DNA of 17,749 nucleotides from an uncultured Clostridia bacterium (GTDB lineage Bacteria > Bacillota > Clostridia > Christensenellales > Aristaeellaceae): the NCBI GenBank assembly GCA_944363005.1, contig CALVTV010000245.1, positions 1 through 17,749 of the forward strand. Direction: 5' to 3'. Below the pieces are notes generated by a model. It searched no databases, was not told the DNA's origin, and saw nothing but the letters and a program-made list of their open reading frames with translations. Positions 7,263 to 13,950 of the stretch are shown here, piece by piece; within the stretch, counting starts at the first letter, position 1, and each line of letters opens with the position of its first letter. The position numbers were made by a program, and so were the translations under genes.

Positions 7263-8149
7263 GCGTCTTTCCTCCTTTTGAGCACGGAGAAGCAGAGGTT
7301 AATCAGCAGGATGAACAGGAAGAGCACCACGCCCGTGGCGATGAGCGCTTCCCTGTGCAGCCCGGAGGCATAGCCCATCTCCATGACGATGTTACCGGTC
7401 AGCGTGCGAATGCCCTGGAAGATGCCCTTGGGCATGCGCGGCTGATTGCCCGCCACCATGATGACCGCCATCGTCTCGCCCATCGCGCGGCCGATGCCCA
7501 GCACGATGCCCGCGAGGATACCGCTCCTGGCCGCCGGAACCACCGCCGTGTACACGCTGCGCTCGTGCGTCGCGCCCAGCGCAAGCGCGCCCTCGTAGTA
7601 ACTGCGGGGCACGGCGCGCAGCGCCGGTTCCACCACGCCGATGATCGTCGGGAGGATCATGATCGCCAGCAGAATCGAGGCCGTGGCGATGGAGTTGCCC
7701 TTGCCGTCAAACGGTTCGCTGATCGCGCGCACCATCGGGACCAGCACCACAATGCCGAAGAAGCCATAGACGACCGAGGGAATCCCGGCCAGCAGTTCCA
7801 CCGCGGGCCTGAGCACGCGGTACACCTTCTTCGGGCAGAAGAACGCCAGGTAAATCGCCGTCAGAAGCGCTACCGGTACGCCCAGCAGCAGCGCGCCGCC
7901 CGTGACATAAATGCTGCCGATGATCATCGGGAAGATGCCGTAGATATCGTTGCCGGGCCTCCACATCGTGCCCAGCAGGAAGTCAAACACGCCGATTTCC
8001 TGCATGGCCGGCACGCCGTTGGCAAAGAGGAAGAGGCAGATCAGCGCCACGCACAGGATGGAGACCAACGCCGTGAGCAGGAACAGGCGCGCCATGAGCG
8101 TTTCAAGCCATCCGCCTTTCCCCGCCCGTTTACCTTTGAATTGATTCAT
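7259..8149 (-). CDS. pstC: Phosphate ABC transporter permease PstC
   Basis: A 296-residue inner-membrane permease of the phosphate importer. It has about six transmembrane segments, the FANGVPAMQEIGVFDFLLGTMWRP region typical of PstC (seen in short motifs), ELLAGIPSVVYGFFG, and the ATPase-contact loop ALGATHERSVYTAVVPAA followed by GIGRAMGETMAV. I chose the ATG at 8149 (MNQFKGK) because GGGAGC lies 7 bp upstream; an in-frame ATG 33 bp upstream has no good ribosome site and would sit close to the hairpin. It is separated from pstS by a terminator-like stem-loop. Confidence 0.95.
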   Translation of the reverse strand: MNQFKGKRAGKGGWLETLMARLFLLTALVSILCVALICLFLFANGVPAMQEIGVFDFLLGTMWRPGNDIYGIFPMIIGSIYVTGGALLLGVPVALLTAIYLAFFCPKKVYRVLRPAVELLAGIPSVVYGFFGIVVLVPMVRAISEPFDGKGNSIATASILLAIMILPTIIGVVEPALRAVPRSYYEGALALGATHERSVYTAVVPAARSGILAGIVLGIGRAMGETMAVIMVAGNQPRMPKGIFQGIRTLTGNIVMEMGYASGLHREALIATGVVLFLFILLINLCFSVLKRRKDA

Positions 8150-8180
8150 GCACAAAGCTCCCTGTCTTTTGACGGTTCGC

Positions 8181-8209
8181 AAAAGGAGGCTGCGCTTTCG
8201 GCAGCCTCC
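8181..8209 (-). terminator. pstS-pstC intercistronic hairpin (leaky terminator/stabiliser)
   Basis: A perfect 9-bp stem (8185-8193 with 8201-8209, GGAGGCTGC/GCAGCCTCC, 7-nt loop) is followed on the minus strand by TTTTGCG. The run of only four T suggests partial termination. It is placed 20 bp after the pstS stop, where such a structure would give more PstS than membrane subunits, either by attenuation or by protecting the pstS mRNA 3' end. Confidence 0.75.
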
Positions 8210-8228
8210 CGTCGTGGTTCGAACTGGA

Positions 8229-9092
8229 TTAGATCTCGTCCCAAGCGGTCACTTCGCCGGTGTAGATGGCGGCAATCTGCGCCTTGGTCAGATCCTCGAC
8301 CGGGTTCTCGTTGCTGACGATCACCGCGATGCCGTCCATGGCGATGGCGGTATGGGTCAGCGCAGCGGCTTCTTCCTCCTTGAGCTCGCGGGAAGCCATG
8401 CCGATGTCGCAGGTGCCTTCCATCGCGGAGGTCATGCCCGTCGTGGAGTCAGAGGTCTGAATCTCAATCTGGGCGGCGGTGTTGAGCGCCAGGTACGCTT
8501 CCACCAGCTTCTCCATCACCGGGGAGACGGAGGAAGAGCCCGCGATGACCAGCTTGCCTTCCGGCTTGGTGCCCGCATAGGCCGCGGCGTCCGCGCTGCC
8601 GACATAGCCGTTCTCGTTGATGATCGCCTGGCCCTCGGCGCTCATGATGTAGGCGACGAAGTCCTGACCGAGCTCGGAGAGCGTGTCCGCCTTGTAGGCG
8701 ATGTTGAACGGACGGGCGAGCACGTAGCTGCCATTGGCAACGTTCTCGGCGGTGGCTTCCACGCCCTCGACCTTCACAGCCTTGACCTTGAATTCATCGC
8801 TCAGCGAGCCCAGGGAAACGTAGCCGATGGCGTAGGTGTCGCCTTCCACAGTCGTCAGCATAACCGAGGTGTTGTTGGTGATCTGCGCGTCCACGGTCGT
8901 CATATCGACCTTCTGGTCGTCCACCTTCTGCTCCACGCCGGTCAGCTCAATGAACGCGCCGCGCGTGCCGGAGCCGTCCTCGCGGGAGATGACGTTGATG
9001 CTCTTGCCCGCGTCGAACTCCGCGAACGCGGTGCCGGCAATGCAGGTGAGCGCCAGGGCAGCGGAAACGGCGATTTTCGCAAACTTGTTCAT
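8229..9092 (-). CDS. pstS: Phosphate-binding protein PstS, circularly permuted
   Basis: A 287-residue extracytoplasmic phosphate-binding protein that feeds PstCAB. Residues 1-24 form a signal peptide with a likely AFA|E cleavage; C17 is in a poor lipobox context (ALTC), so lipid anchoring is doubtful. The mature order is unusual: SREDGSGTR (36-44), then AIGYVSLGS (88-96), ARPF and the FVAYIMSAEGQ segment (145-155), and only then a linker (about 165-178) and VIAGSSSVSPVMEKL (182-196), CDIGMASREL (228-237), DGIAVIV and YTGEVTAWDEI at the stop. In ordinary PstS the AGSSS and D-GMASRE half precedes the SREDGSGT half. All expected binding motifs occur once each, so it looks like a whole domain with moved ends, not a fragment. 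The ATG follows AAGGAG at 9 bp spacing. Confidence 0.92.
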   Translation of the reverse strand: MNKFAKIAVSAALALTCIAGTAFAEFDAGKSINVISREDGSGTRGAFIELTGVEQKVDDQKVDMTTVDAQITNNTSVMLTTVEGDTYAIGYVSLGSLSDEFKVKAVKVEGVEATAENVANGSYVLARPFNIAYKADTLSELGQDFVAYIMSAEGQAIINENGYVGSADAAAYAGTKPEGKLVIAGSSSVSPVMEKLVEAYLALNTAAQIEIQTSDSTTGMTSAMEGTCDIGMASRELKEEEAAALTHTAIAMDGIAVIVSNENPVEDLTKAQIAAIYTGEVTAWDEI

Positions 9093-9162
9093 GATGATAT
9101 GCTCCTTTTTTTCAATTCGGTCGTTTTCTTGTTTGGGTTTCCCTTCGCTTGGGAACGGCCTT

Positions 9163-9228
9163 ATTGTAAAATCGTCGCGTAAAATCCGCAGCCGCTCTTG
9201 TGTAAAGTTTGGGAAAAAAGCAAATGAA
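9163..9228 (-). promoter_or_regulatory. Probable pstS promoter region with partial Pho box
   Basis: On the minus strand a good -10 TACAAT (9163-9168) has no recognisable -35 at 17 bp (CTGCGG), as expected of an activator-dependent promoter. Upstream there is one perfect TTTACA (9201-9206), with poorer TTTTCC (9212-9217) and TTCATT (9223-9228) at the same 11-bp spacing. The match is much weaker than at the cotransporter promoter. Both regions share an ACTT(A/T)ACA repeat followed by GCGGCT. The leader would be about 60 nt. Confidence 0.5.
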
Positions 9229-9240
9229 GTGGACAGGCAC

Positions 9241-9265
9241 AAAAAAAAGGACGCTTTCGCGTCCT
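9241..9265 (-). terminator. Intrinsic terminator of the ABC exporter operon
   Basis: A 7-bp stem AGGACGC/GCGTCCT with a 4-nt loop (9248-9265) is followed on the minus strand by a run of eight T (with the stem's closing A-T, 9241-9248). It begins 8 bp after the permease stop and isolates the exporter from the pst operon. Confidence 0.9.
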
Positions 9266-9272
9266 GATGGAA

Positions 9273-10850
9273 TTACGGCATGCGCGCCTTTTTCAATCGT
9301 CCCCCGATGAAGAGCGCCGCCAGCAGCTGCACGGCGCAGCCCGCCGCCATCACCGGCGCGTAAGCCTTGAGCCAGAAGCACAGCGCGCCCGTTAAAACCG
9401 GCACGAGCATGCCGATGACGATGGTCAGCAGCACGGAAACGCCGCCCTTGACCGCCTGCACATCCTGTTCCCAGGAAAGGCGGGGGAAGCGCAGGTTCAG
9501 CGCCAGACCGCAAACGCCGCAAAACAGCGACGTCGAAAGCGGAAACGCCGCCAGCAGCGCCGCCTGCACCGGCGTCAGCGAGAGCTTGACCGTCAGCGCC
9601 GCCGCGCACAGCAGCAGCGCCGGCACGGCCAGCGTCAGATGCAGCAGCATCTTGGCCGCAAGCCACGTGCCCGTGCTCACCGGCAGCGCGCGCATGATCT
9701 CCATCTGCTTGCCCTCCATGGAGATGGAGCAGTCCGTCGTGCTGGACATGCCCGCCATCAGCGCCGGGGCCAGGGGAAGCAGGCTCATCACGTCCAGATC
9801 GGGCGCGAAACCCAGCAGGGCCAGCACCGGTTCCATCCGCATCACGCAGACGGCGCCCGTCATCAGCAGCAAGAGCACCCATCCAAACGCCGTGTTCATC
9901 ATGTAAATAGCGCTTGAGGTGTAGCGCAGCCATTCCTTCTTGTAGAGGCTGTACAGCGGCGAGGCCGCGCGGATCGCCTTGCCGCGAAGTTTGCGGCTCT
10001 TGCCGCCAGAAGCCAGCCCGTCGCTGATGCGCGAAAAACCGAATGTCGCGACCGCCGTGGTCAGGGCGAGGGCCAGCACGGCCGAAAGCCAGAGCCAGGC
10101 AATCGCCACGCCGCTCCCCTGCGCGGCCTGTGCCACCCAGTCCGCCGGAGGATACAGCCCCGCGAACACCTGCGTCAACTGCCCCAGCAGCAAAAACAGC
10201 ATGCGCTCGGTCATTCTGCCGCTTCCCATGGAAAAGCTCAGCGAAAACGAGCCGACCATCACCCCCATCAGCAGAACGACGCTCAGCACGGCCGACAGCG
10301 CCGCCCTGTGGCGAAAGCGCACCGTCAGCCGGGCAACAGCCGTCCCCAGCAGCAGGGCCAACGCCGTCGGAATCGCGGGAATGGCGCAAAAGCCGATCAC
10401 CAACGCCAGGCCCGAGCCTGCGCCCGCGCACGCATACACCACGGCCGCGGGAATGCCCATGAGCAGCGCCACGGCCAGTTCCGGCATCAGAACGCCCAGC
10501 AACCGGCTGATCACGATGGAGGCGGTGCGCACGGGCAGCGCGCGCAGCTGCTCCTCCCCTTCAAAGACCACCTGCGGGCCTTTGGCCATCACCGCGCAAA
10601 AGCTGATGCCCAGCGCCGCCAGCGACAGCACATACGGAATCACCGGCGCGGCGCCGATCTCCACCAGCATGACCGAAAACGCCAGCGTATACCCCACGGC
10701 CATCGCCGCGATGAGCAGGCCGATGCCCAGCGCCCCCAGGGCCTGGCGGCGCAGCTTGCGGTCATGGCCGTAGCGCAGCGCATTGATCCCGCAAAAGCGC
10801 CATGCCTGTATGCGCAGCAACAGGCCGACTTCCCTGAACGCTTCACACAT
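9273..10850 (-). CDS. ABC-2-type exporter permease
   Basis: A 525-residue polytopic membrane protein, apparently with two similar halves of about six membrane segments each, separated by a basic cytoplasmic loop near 270-300 (SGGKSRKLRGKAIRAASP). Both halves contain a cytoplasmic segment of the type seen in these permeases: EGEEQLRALPVRTASIVISR in the first and MEGKQMEIMRALPVSTGTWL in the second. This repeat marks the conserved coupling region of large ABC-2 exporters of the B. subtilis YthQ/EcsB-like class. The ATG overlaps the ATPase stop by 8 bp, so the two proteins are coupled and should form one transporter. The substrate is unknown. Confidence 0.85.
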   Translation of the reverse strand: MCEAFREVGLLLRIQAWRFCGINALRYGHDRKLRRQALGALGIGLLIAAMAVGYTLAFSVMLVEIGAAPVIPYVLSLAALGISFCAVMAKGPQVVFEGEEQLRALPVRTASIVISRLLGVLMPELAVALLMGIPAAVVYACAGAGSGLALVIGFCAIPAIPTALALLLGTAVARLTVRFRHRAALSAVLSVVLLMGVMVGSFSLSFSMGSGRMTERMLFLLLGQLTQVFAGLYPPADWVAQAAQGSGVAIAWLWLSAVLALALTTAVATFGFSRISDGLASGGKSRKLRGKAIRAASPLYSLYKKEWLRYTSSAIYMMNTAFGWVLLLLMTGAVCVMRMEPVLALLGFAPDLDVMSLLPLAPALMAGMSSTTDCSISMEGKQMEIMRALPVSTGTWLAAKMLLHLTLAVPALLLCAAALTVKLSLTPVQAALLAAFPLSTSLFCGVCGLALNLRFPRLSWEQDVQAVKGGVSVLLTIVIGMLVPVLTGALCFWLKAYAPVMAAGCAVQLLAALFIGGRLKKARMP

Positions 10851-11571
10851 GGCTCTGCGCCTCCGTCATGAACACTTCCTCCAGGGTTTTGTCCCCCGCA
10901 ATCTCCTGCATCGTGCCCTCGGTCACCAGCCGCCCCGCGCGCAGGATGCCCACCCGGTCGCAGAGCTTCTGGGCGACCTCCAGCACATGTGTGGAGAAGA
11001 AAATCGCGCCGCCCGCGTCGCAAAGCTCGCGCATCACCGCCTTGAGGTGAAACGCCGCCTCGGGATCGAGCCCGACAAACGGCTCGTCGAGCACCATCAG
11101 CCGCGGGCTGTGTACCAGCGCGCCGATGAGCGCCGTCTTTTGCTTCATGCCGTGGGAATACGCCCCGATCAGCTCCCCCAGGCTGTCCTGCATGCCAAAG
11201 AGCGACGCATAGCGCGCGGTGAGCGCTTCCCGCTCCGCCTGGTTCACCCTGTATACGTCCGCCATCAGCGCGATGTACTGGCGGCCCGTCATGAACGGAT
11301 ACAGGTCCGGATTGTCCGGGATGTAGGCCATGCGCCGCTTGCAGGCCAGGGCCTCCCGGCGGATATCGTGCCCCTCCACGCAGATCGTTCCCTCGTCAAA
11401 GTCCATCACGCCGCATACCGCGCGGATCGTCGTGGACTTGCCCGCGCCGTTGTGACCGATAAATCCGTAAATCTCGCCCGCGCGCACGCTCAGGCTCAGG
11501 CCGTCCACGGCGCGCTTGCCGCCCGGATACACCTTCGTCAGCCGTTCAATGCGCAGCACATCTTCTCCCAT
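10843..11571 (-). CDS. ABC exporter ATP-binding protein (YthP/EcsA-like)
   Basis: A 242-residue ATPase for the adjacent permease. Walker A is GHNGAGKST (39-47), the signature is YSHGMKQ (138-144, with H in place of the usual G), Walker B is LMVLDEPF (158-165) and the H-loop is FFSTHVLE. The Q-loop position reads IPDNPDLY rather than having a glutamine, as I recall for the YthP/EcsA group of ABC-2 exporter ATPases. The ATG is preceded by AAGGAGGGAG at 5 bp. It is first in a two-gene operon with its own promoter, whose spacer and -10 contain an inverted repeat. A role in export is inferred; the cargo could be a peptide, lipid or drug. Confidence 0.9.
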   Translation of the reverse strand: MGEDVLRIERLTKVYPGGKRAVDGLSLSVRAGEIYGFIGHNGAGKSTTIRAVCGVMDFDEGTICVEGHDIRREALACKRRMAYIPDNPDLYPFMTGRQYIALMADVYRVNQAEREALTARYASLFGMQDSLGELIGAYSHGMKQKTALIGALVHSPRLMVLDEPFVGLDPEAAFHLKAVMRELCDAGGAIFFSTHVLEVAQKLCDRVGILRAGRLVTEGTMQEIAGDKTLEEVFMTEAQSHV

Positions 11572-11593
11572 GGAAACTCCCTCCTTCGGGAAT

Positions 11594-11622
11594 ATGATAT
11601 CATTTTAATATCACCCTGTCAA
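11594..11622 (-). promoter_or_regulatory. ABC exporter promoter with palindromic operator
   Basis: On the minus strand, -35 TTGACA (11617-11622) is perfect and -10 TATCAT (11594-11599) matches 5 of 6, with a 17-bp spacer. An inverted repeat TGATAT-N7-ATATCA (11595-11613) fills most of the spacer and overlaps the -10. Such placement suggests a repressor operator. No regulator gene is adjacent in the window. Confidence 0.8.
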
Positions 11623-11649
11623 GCACAGGACAGGATGCAATCCCGCACA

Positions 11650-11678
11650 ATAAAAAGGGAACCGCAGGCGGGATTCCC
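11650..11678 (-). terminator. Intrinsic terminator of aspS
   Basis: On the minus strand, a hairpin with outer stem GGGAA/TTCCC, a small bulge and an inner CCG/CGG stem (11657-11678) is followed by TTTTTATT. It starts 8 bp after the aspS stop codon. Confidence 0.85.
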
Positions 11679-11686
11679 CAAAGTCA

Positions 11687-12997
11687 TTACGGCGTCAGGC
11701 GAACCGGGCTGCGGAAGATGAACATCGCTTCCTTGATGCCAAGGCCCAGCAGCAGCATGGTCAGGCGATCGACGCCCAGGCCGAAGCCGCCGTGCGGCGG
11801 GCAGCCATAGCGGAAGAAGTCGAGATAGAACTTGACGTCCTCGCCCAGGCCGCGCTCGTCGGCCTGCGCCTTGAGCTGCTCGTAGCGGTGTTCACGCTGC
11901 GCGCCGGTGGTGATCTCCACGCCGCGCCAGATCAGGTCGTAGCCCTGCGGCACGCCGTTCTCGTCGCGCATGTGGTAGAAGGCGCGCTTTTCGGCGCTGT
12001 AATCGGTGATGAACAGGAACTCGTGGCCGTACTTCTTCTTCACCCACTCATAGGAGAGGTGCTCGGCCTCGGTGGTCAGGTCGCCCTTTTCGGACTCCGG
12101 CGCATGGTAGCCGTACTCGCGCTCCAGCTCGTCATACAGGTCGGCCAGTTTGATCTCCGGGAACGGCAGGGTCGGCACGACGACCGGCGTGCCGAACACT
12201 TCCTCGATCTCCTTGCCGTACGCCTCCTTGACCTTGGTGAGCGCATAGGTGAGCAGCTCCGCCTGCAGGTGCATCACGTCGCGGAAGGACTCGATGAAGC
12301 TGAACTCCAGGTCAAAGCCGGTGAACTCGGTGGTGTGCTTGCTGGTGTAGCTCTTTTCCGCGCGGAAGACCGGGCCCACCTCGAAAATGCGCTCGAAGCC
12401 GGAGGCCATGGCCATCTGCTTGTAGAACTGCGGGCTCTGGGCCAGGTACGCGCTGCGGTCAAAGTACTTGACCTCGAACACGTCCGCGCCGGACTCACTC
12501 GCCGCGCCGATGAGCTTGGGGGTATGGATCTCCAGGAAGTTCTTCTGGCGCAGGAAATCGCGCATCGCGCCCACGAGCACCGTCTGCACCTTGAAGAGCA
12601 GCTGGTTCTTGTCGGTGCGCAGGTCGATCCAGCGGTAATCGATGCGCTGGTCGATGGAGGAGCGCTCATGGCCCTTGCGCGCCTCGCGGTCGATGGGCAG
12701 CGGCGCCGCCAGCGACTCGACGGTGATCTTGCGGGGATAGATCTCCACGCCGCCGAGCTTGACATATTCGCTTTCTACGGCCTTGCCTTCCACGGTGATG
12801 ACAGAATCGGGCGTGAGCTGGTTGACAGCGGCGTCCAGCGCCTCATCCTCGCCCTTTTCCACGGTGATCTGCACCCGGCCGGTAATATCCTTGAGCACGA
12901 TGAACGCCATCTTGCTCTTATTGCGGATGGTGTCCACAAAGCCGCAGACCTTGATCTGCTCCGCCCCGCGGACATCCTTGGCATACGTTCTCTCCAT
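11687..12997 (-). CDS. aspS: Aspartyl-tRNA synthetase, archaeal/AspRS2 type
   Basis: A 436-residue class IIb synthetase that charges tRNA-Asp with aspartate, and possibly tRNA-Asn as well. Residues 1-95 form the OB-fold anticodon domain. The catalytic domain has QRIDYRWIDLR (117-127), SPQFYKQMAM, motif 2 with FRAE (211-214) and TSKHTTEF, and motif 3 GGFGLGVDRLTMLLLG (403-418), ending in RLTP. It lacks the GAD insertion and is ~150 residues shorter than the standard bacterial AspRS, matching the archaeal/eukaryotic-like form. DLIWRGVEITTGAQREHRY is AspRS-like rather than AsnRS-like. The start at 12997 follows GGAGGGAATCAGCA; an ATG 30 bp upstream lacks such a site. The leader is about 30 nt, too short for a T-box. 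Discrimination between tRNA-Asp and tRNA-Asn cannot be told with confidence. Confidence 0.93.
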   Translation of the reverse strand: MERTYAKDVRGAEQIKVCGFVDTIRNKSKMAFIVLKDITGRVQITVEKGEDEALDAAVNQLTPDSVITVEGKAVESEYVKLGGVEIYPRKITVESLAAPLPIDREARKGHERSSIDQRIDYRWIDLRTDKNQLLFKVQTVLVGAMRDFLRQKNFLEIHTPKLIGAASESGADVFEVKYFDRSAYLAQSPQFYKQMAMASGFERIFEVGPVFRAEKSYTSKHTTEFTGFDLEFSFIESFRDVMHLQAELLTYALTKVKEAYGKEIEEVFGTPVVVPTLPFPEIKLADLYDELEREYGYHAPESEKGDLTTEAEHLSYEWVKKKYGHEFLFITDYSAEKRAFYHMRDENGVPQGYDLIWRGVEITTGAQREHRYEQLKAQADERGLGEDVKFYLDFFRYGCPPHGGFGLGVDRLTMLLLGLGIKEAMFIFRSPVRLTP

Positions 12998-13035
12998 TGC
13001 TGATTCCCTCCGTATGTAATCGGTCATACAGGTTT

Positions 13036-13063
13036 ATTATACCTGCATTTCGCCGCAAATCAA
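13036..13063 (-). promoter_or_regulatory. aspS promoter
   Basis: On the minus strand, -10 TATAAT (13036-13041) lies 16 bp from -35 TTGATT (13058-13063). The predicted start is about 30 nt before the aspS ATG. Confidence 0.7.
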
Positions 13064-13147
13064 GCCCTCCGCACGGATTCGGCCCTGTTTGCCGCGAAAA
13101 AAATTCGCCCGCCACCGGCTTTTCGCGCACCTCTCCCTCGGATGGGA

Positions 13148-13176
13148 TTGACAATTCCTCCCGCGTGGGGTATAAT
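13148..13176 (+). promoter_or_regulatory. Perfect consensus promoter of tRNA-Arg
   Basis: TTGACA (13148-13153) and TATAAT (13171-13176) are both perfect and separated by 17 bp. The start point falls about 7 nt before the tRNA, as usual for a stable-RNA gene. Confidence 0.93.
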
Positions 13177-13189
13177 ATCTGTTGCGCAC

Positions 13190-13266
13190 GCGCTCGTAGC
13201 TCAGTTGGATAGAGCGTCAGACTCCGACTCTGAAGGCCGCACGTTCGAATCGTGTCGGGCGCACCA
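13190..13266 (+). tRNA. tRNA-Arg (anticodon CCG)
   Basis: A full cloverleaf can be folded: acceptor GCGCTCG with CGGGCGC (one G-U), D-arm GCTCAGTTGGATAGAGC, anticodon stem TCAGA/TCTGA with loop CTCCGAC, T-arm GCACG-TTCGAAT-CGTGT, discriminator A and encoded CCA. The anticodon CCG reads CGG arginine codons, which suits a GC-rich genome. It is a single-gene transcript with its own promoter and terminator. Confidence 0.96.
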
Positions 13267-13271
13267 GCACA

Positions 13272-13304
13272 AAGAGGCTTGAGGACATCAAGCCTCTTTT
13301 CTTT
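13272..13304 (+). terminator. Intrinsic terminator of tRNA-Arg, possibly bidirectional
   Basis: A perfect 11-bp stem AAGAGGCTTGA/TCAAGCCTCTT (13272-13298) with a 5-nt loop is followed by TTTTCTTTT on the plus strand (partly within the stem). On the opposite strand it is followed by TTTGTG, and it lies about 20 bp after the stop of the minus-strand cysteine-cluster gene, so it may also end that transcript weakly. Confidence 0.92.
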
Positions 13305-13320
13305 TGCGGCGCAAGCGCCA

Positions 13321-13803
13321 TTACAGGGAGCAGGCGCGATGCAGGTCGCGCAGGTAAGCCGCGCAGGCCTCATCATCCAGCAACAGGCCGTAGGCCTCGT
13401 TTGCCGCATCCACAAACGCGCTGCTCAGCCCCGCAATTCCGGAGCCATAGAGCGGACAGACGTCCGCCGAGCGCGGGTCCATGCGCAAACGGGGCGTGCC
13501 ATCCTTCCCAAACGCGAGAAACAGCGGGAACAGGCGGCAAGCCAGCGGCCGGTTTGCCCGTTCGCAGCGTCCGCGGCAGACGAACAGCAGCGCCGGACGG
13601 CCGCCGAGCGAGAAATTCGCCGGAACGATGCGGCCAAAATCGCAACCGTCGTAAAAGCGCTCTTCCCCGGGGAAGAGCAGCATGCCGGTCTGCTCATCGC
13701 CCGCGCAGCAGGCGCCGCCGCACAGGCGGCCGCAGTCGGTTTTCAGCGGCGTGAGGCTATCAAGCAGCGCACGCGCGCGATGCAAAGGGGTCATTTCGTC
13801 CAT
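13321..13803 (-). CDS. YkgJ-type cysteine-cluster protein
   Basis: A 160-residue cytosolic protein with the cysteine pattern of the YkgJ (zinc/iron-chelating, CxxCxxxxCC) group. The cysteines are C24, C28, C32 and C33 in DCGRLCGGACC, C54, C76 and C80 in VCRGRC, C89 in RPLACRLFPL, and C116. These probably bind a metal or Fe-S cluster. No catalytic domain is recognised, and the function of the family is not established. The ATG follows AAAGGAG at 7 bp. It has its own promoter, divergent from the methyltransferase operon. The two may share a control region. Confidence 0.8.
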   Translation of the reverse strand: MDEMTPLHRARALLDSLTPLKTDCGRLCGGACCAGDEQTGMLLFPGEERFYDGCDFGRIVPANFSLGGRPALLFVCRGRCERANRPLACRLFPLFLAFGKDGTPRLRMDPRSADVCPLYGSGIAGLSSAFVDAANEAYGLLLDDEACAAYLRDLHRACSL

Positions 13804-13832
13804 GGCGTTTCTCCTTTGTCGGTTCTGTTTGC

Positions 13833-13861
13833 ATCATAGCAGCTTTGCGCGCTTCGCGCAA
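13833..13861 (-). promoter_or_regulatory. Promoter of the cysteine-cluster gene, with inverted repeat
   Basis: On the minus strand, -10 TATGAT (13833-13838) and -35 TTGCGC (13856-13861) are separated by 17 bp. A perfect inverted repeat TTGCGCG-CTT-CGCGCAA (13845-13861) covers the -35 and most of the spacer and may be an operator. The divergent methyltransferase promoter begins 12 bp further on. Confidence 0.7.
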
Positions 13862-13873
13862 GGCTTTTCGCTC

Positions 13874-13902
13874 TTGTCACACAGGGAAAAACACGGTATA
13901 AT
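13874..13902 (+). promoter_or_regulatory. Promoter of the methyltransferase-trmD operon
   Basis: -35 TTGTCA (13874-13879, 5 of 6) and -10 TATAAT (13897-13902, perfect) are separated by 17 bp. The start point is near 13909, about 40 nt before the methyltransferase ATG. Confidence 0.85.
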
Positions 13903-13950
13903 CAAAGTAGCATCGGCGGACGCGACACCGCCGGGAACGGGGGAATCGCC

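Noticed and set aside
4641..7373. A 910-codon open frame on the plus strand opposite the cotransporter, phoU, pstB and pstA
   Set aside because: It is His/Arg-rich with no recognisable domain and lies opposite four well-supported genes; long antisense frames are common at this GC content.
12998..13063. T-box or other riboswitch before aspS
   Set aside because: The predicted leader is only about 30 nt, too short for a T-box, and no terminator/antiterminator pair is present.
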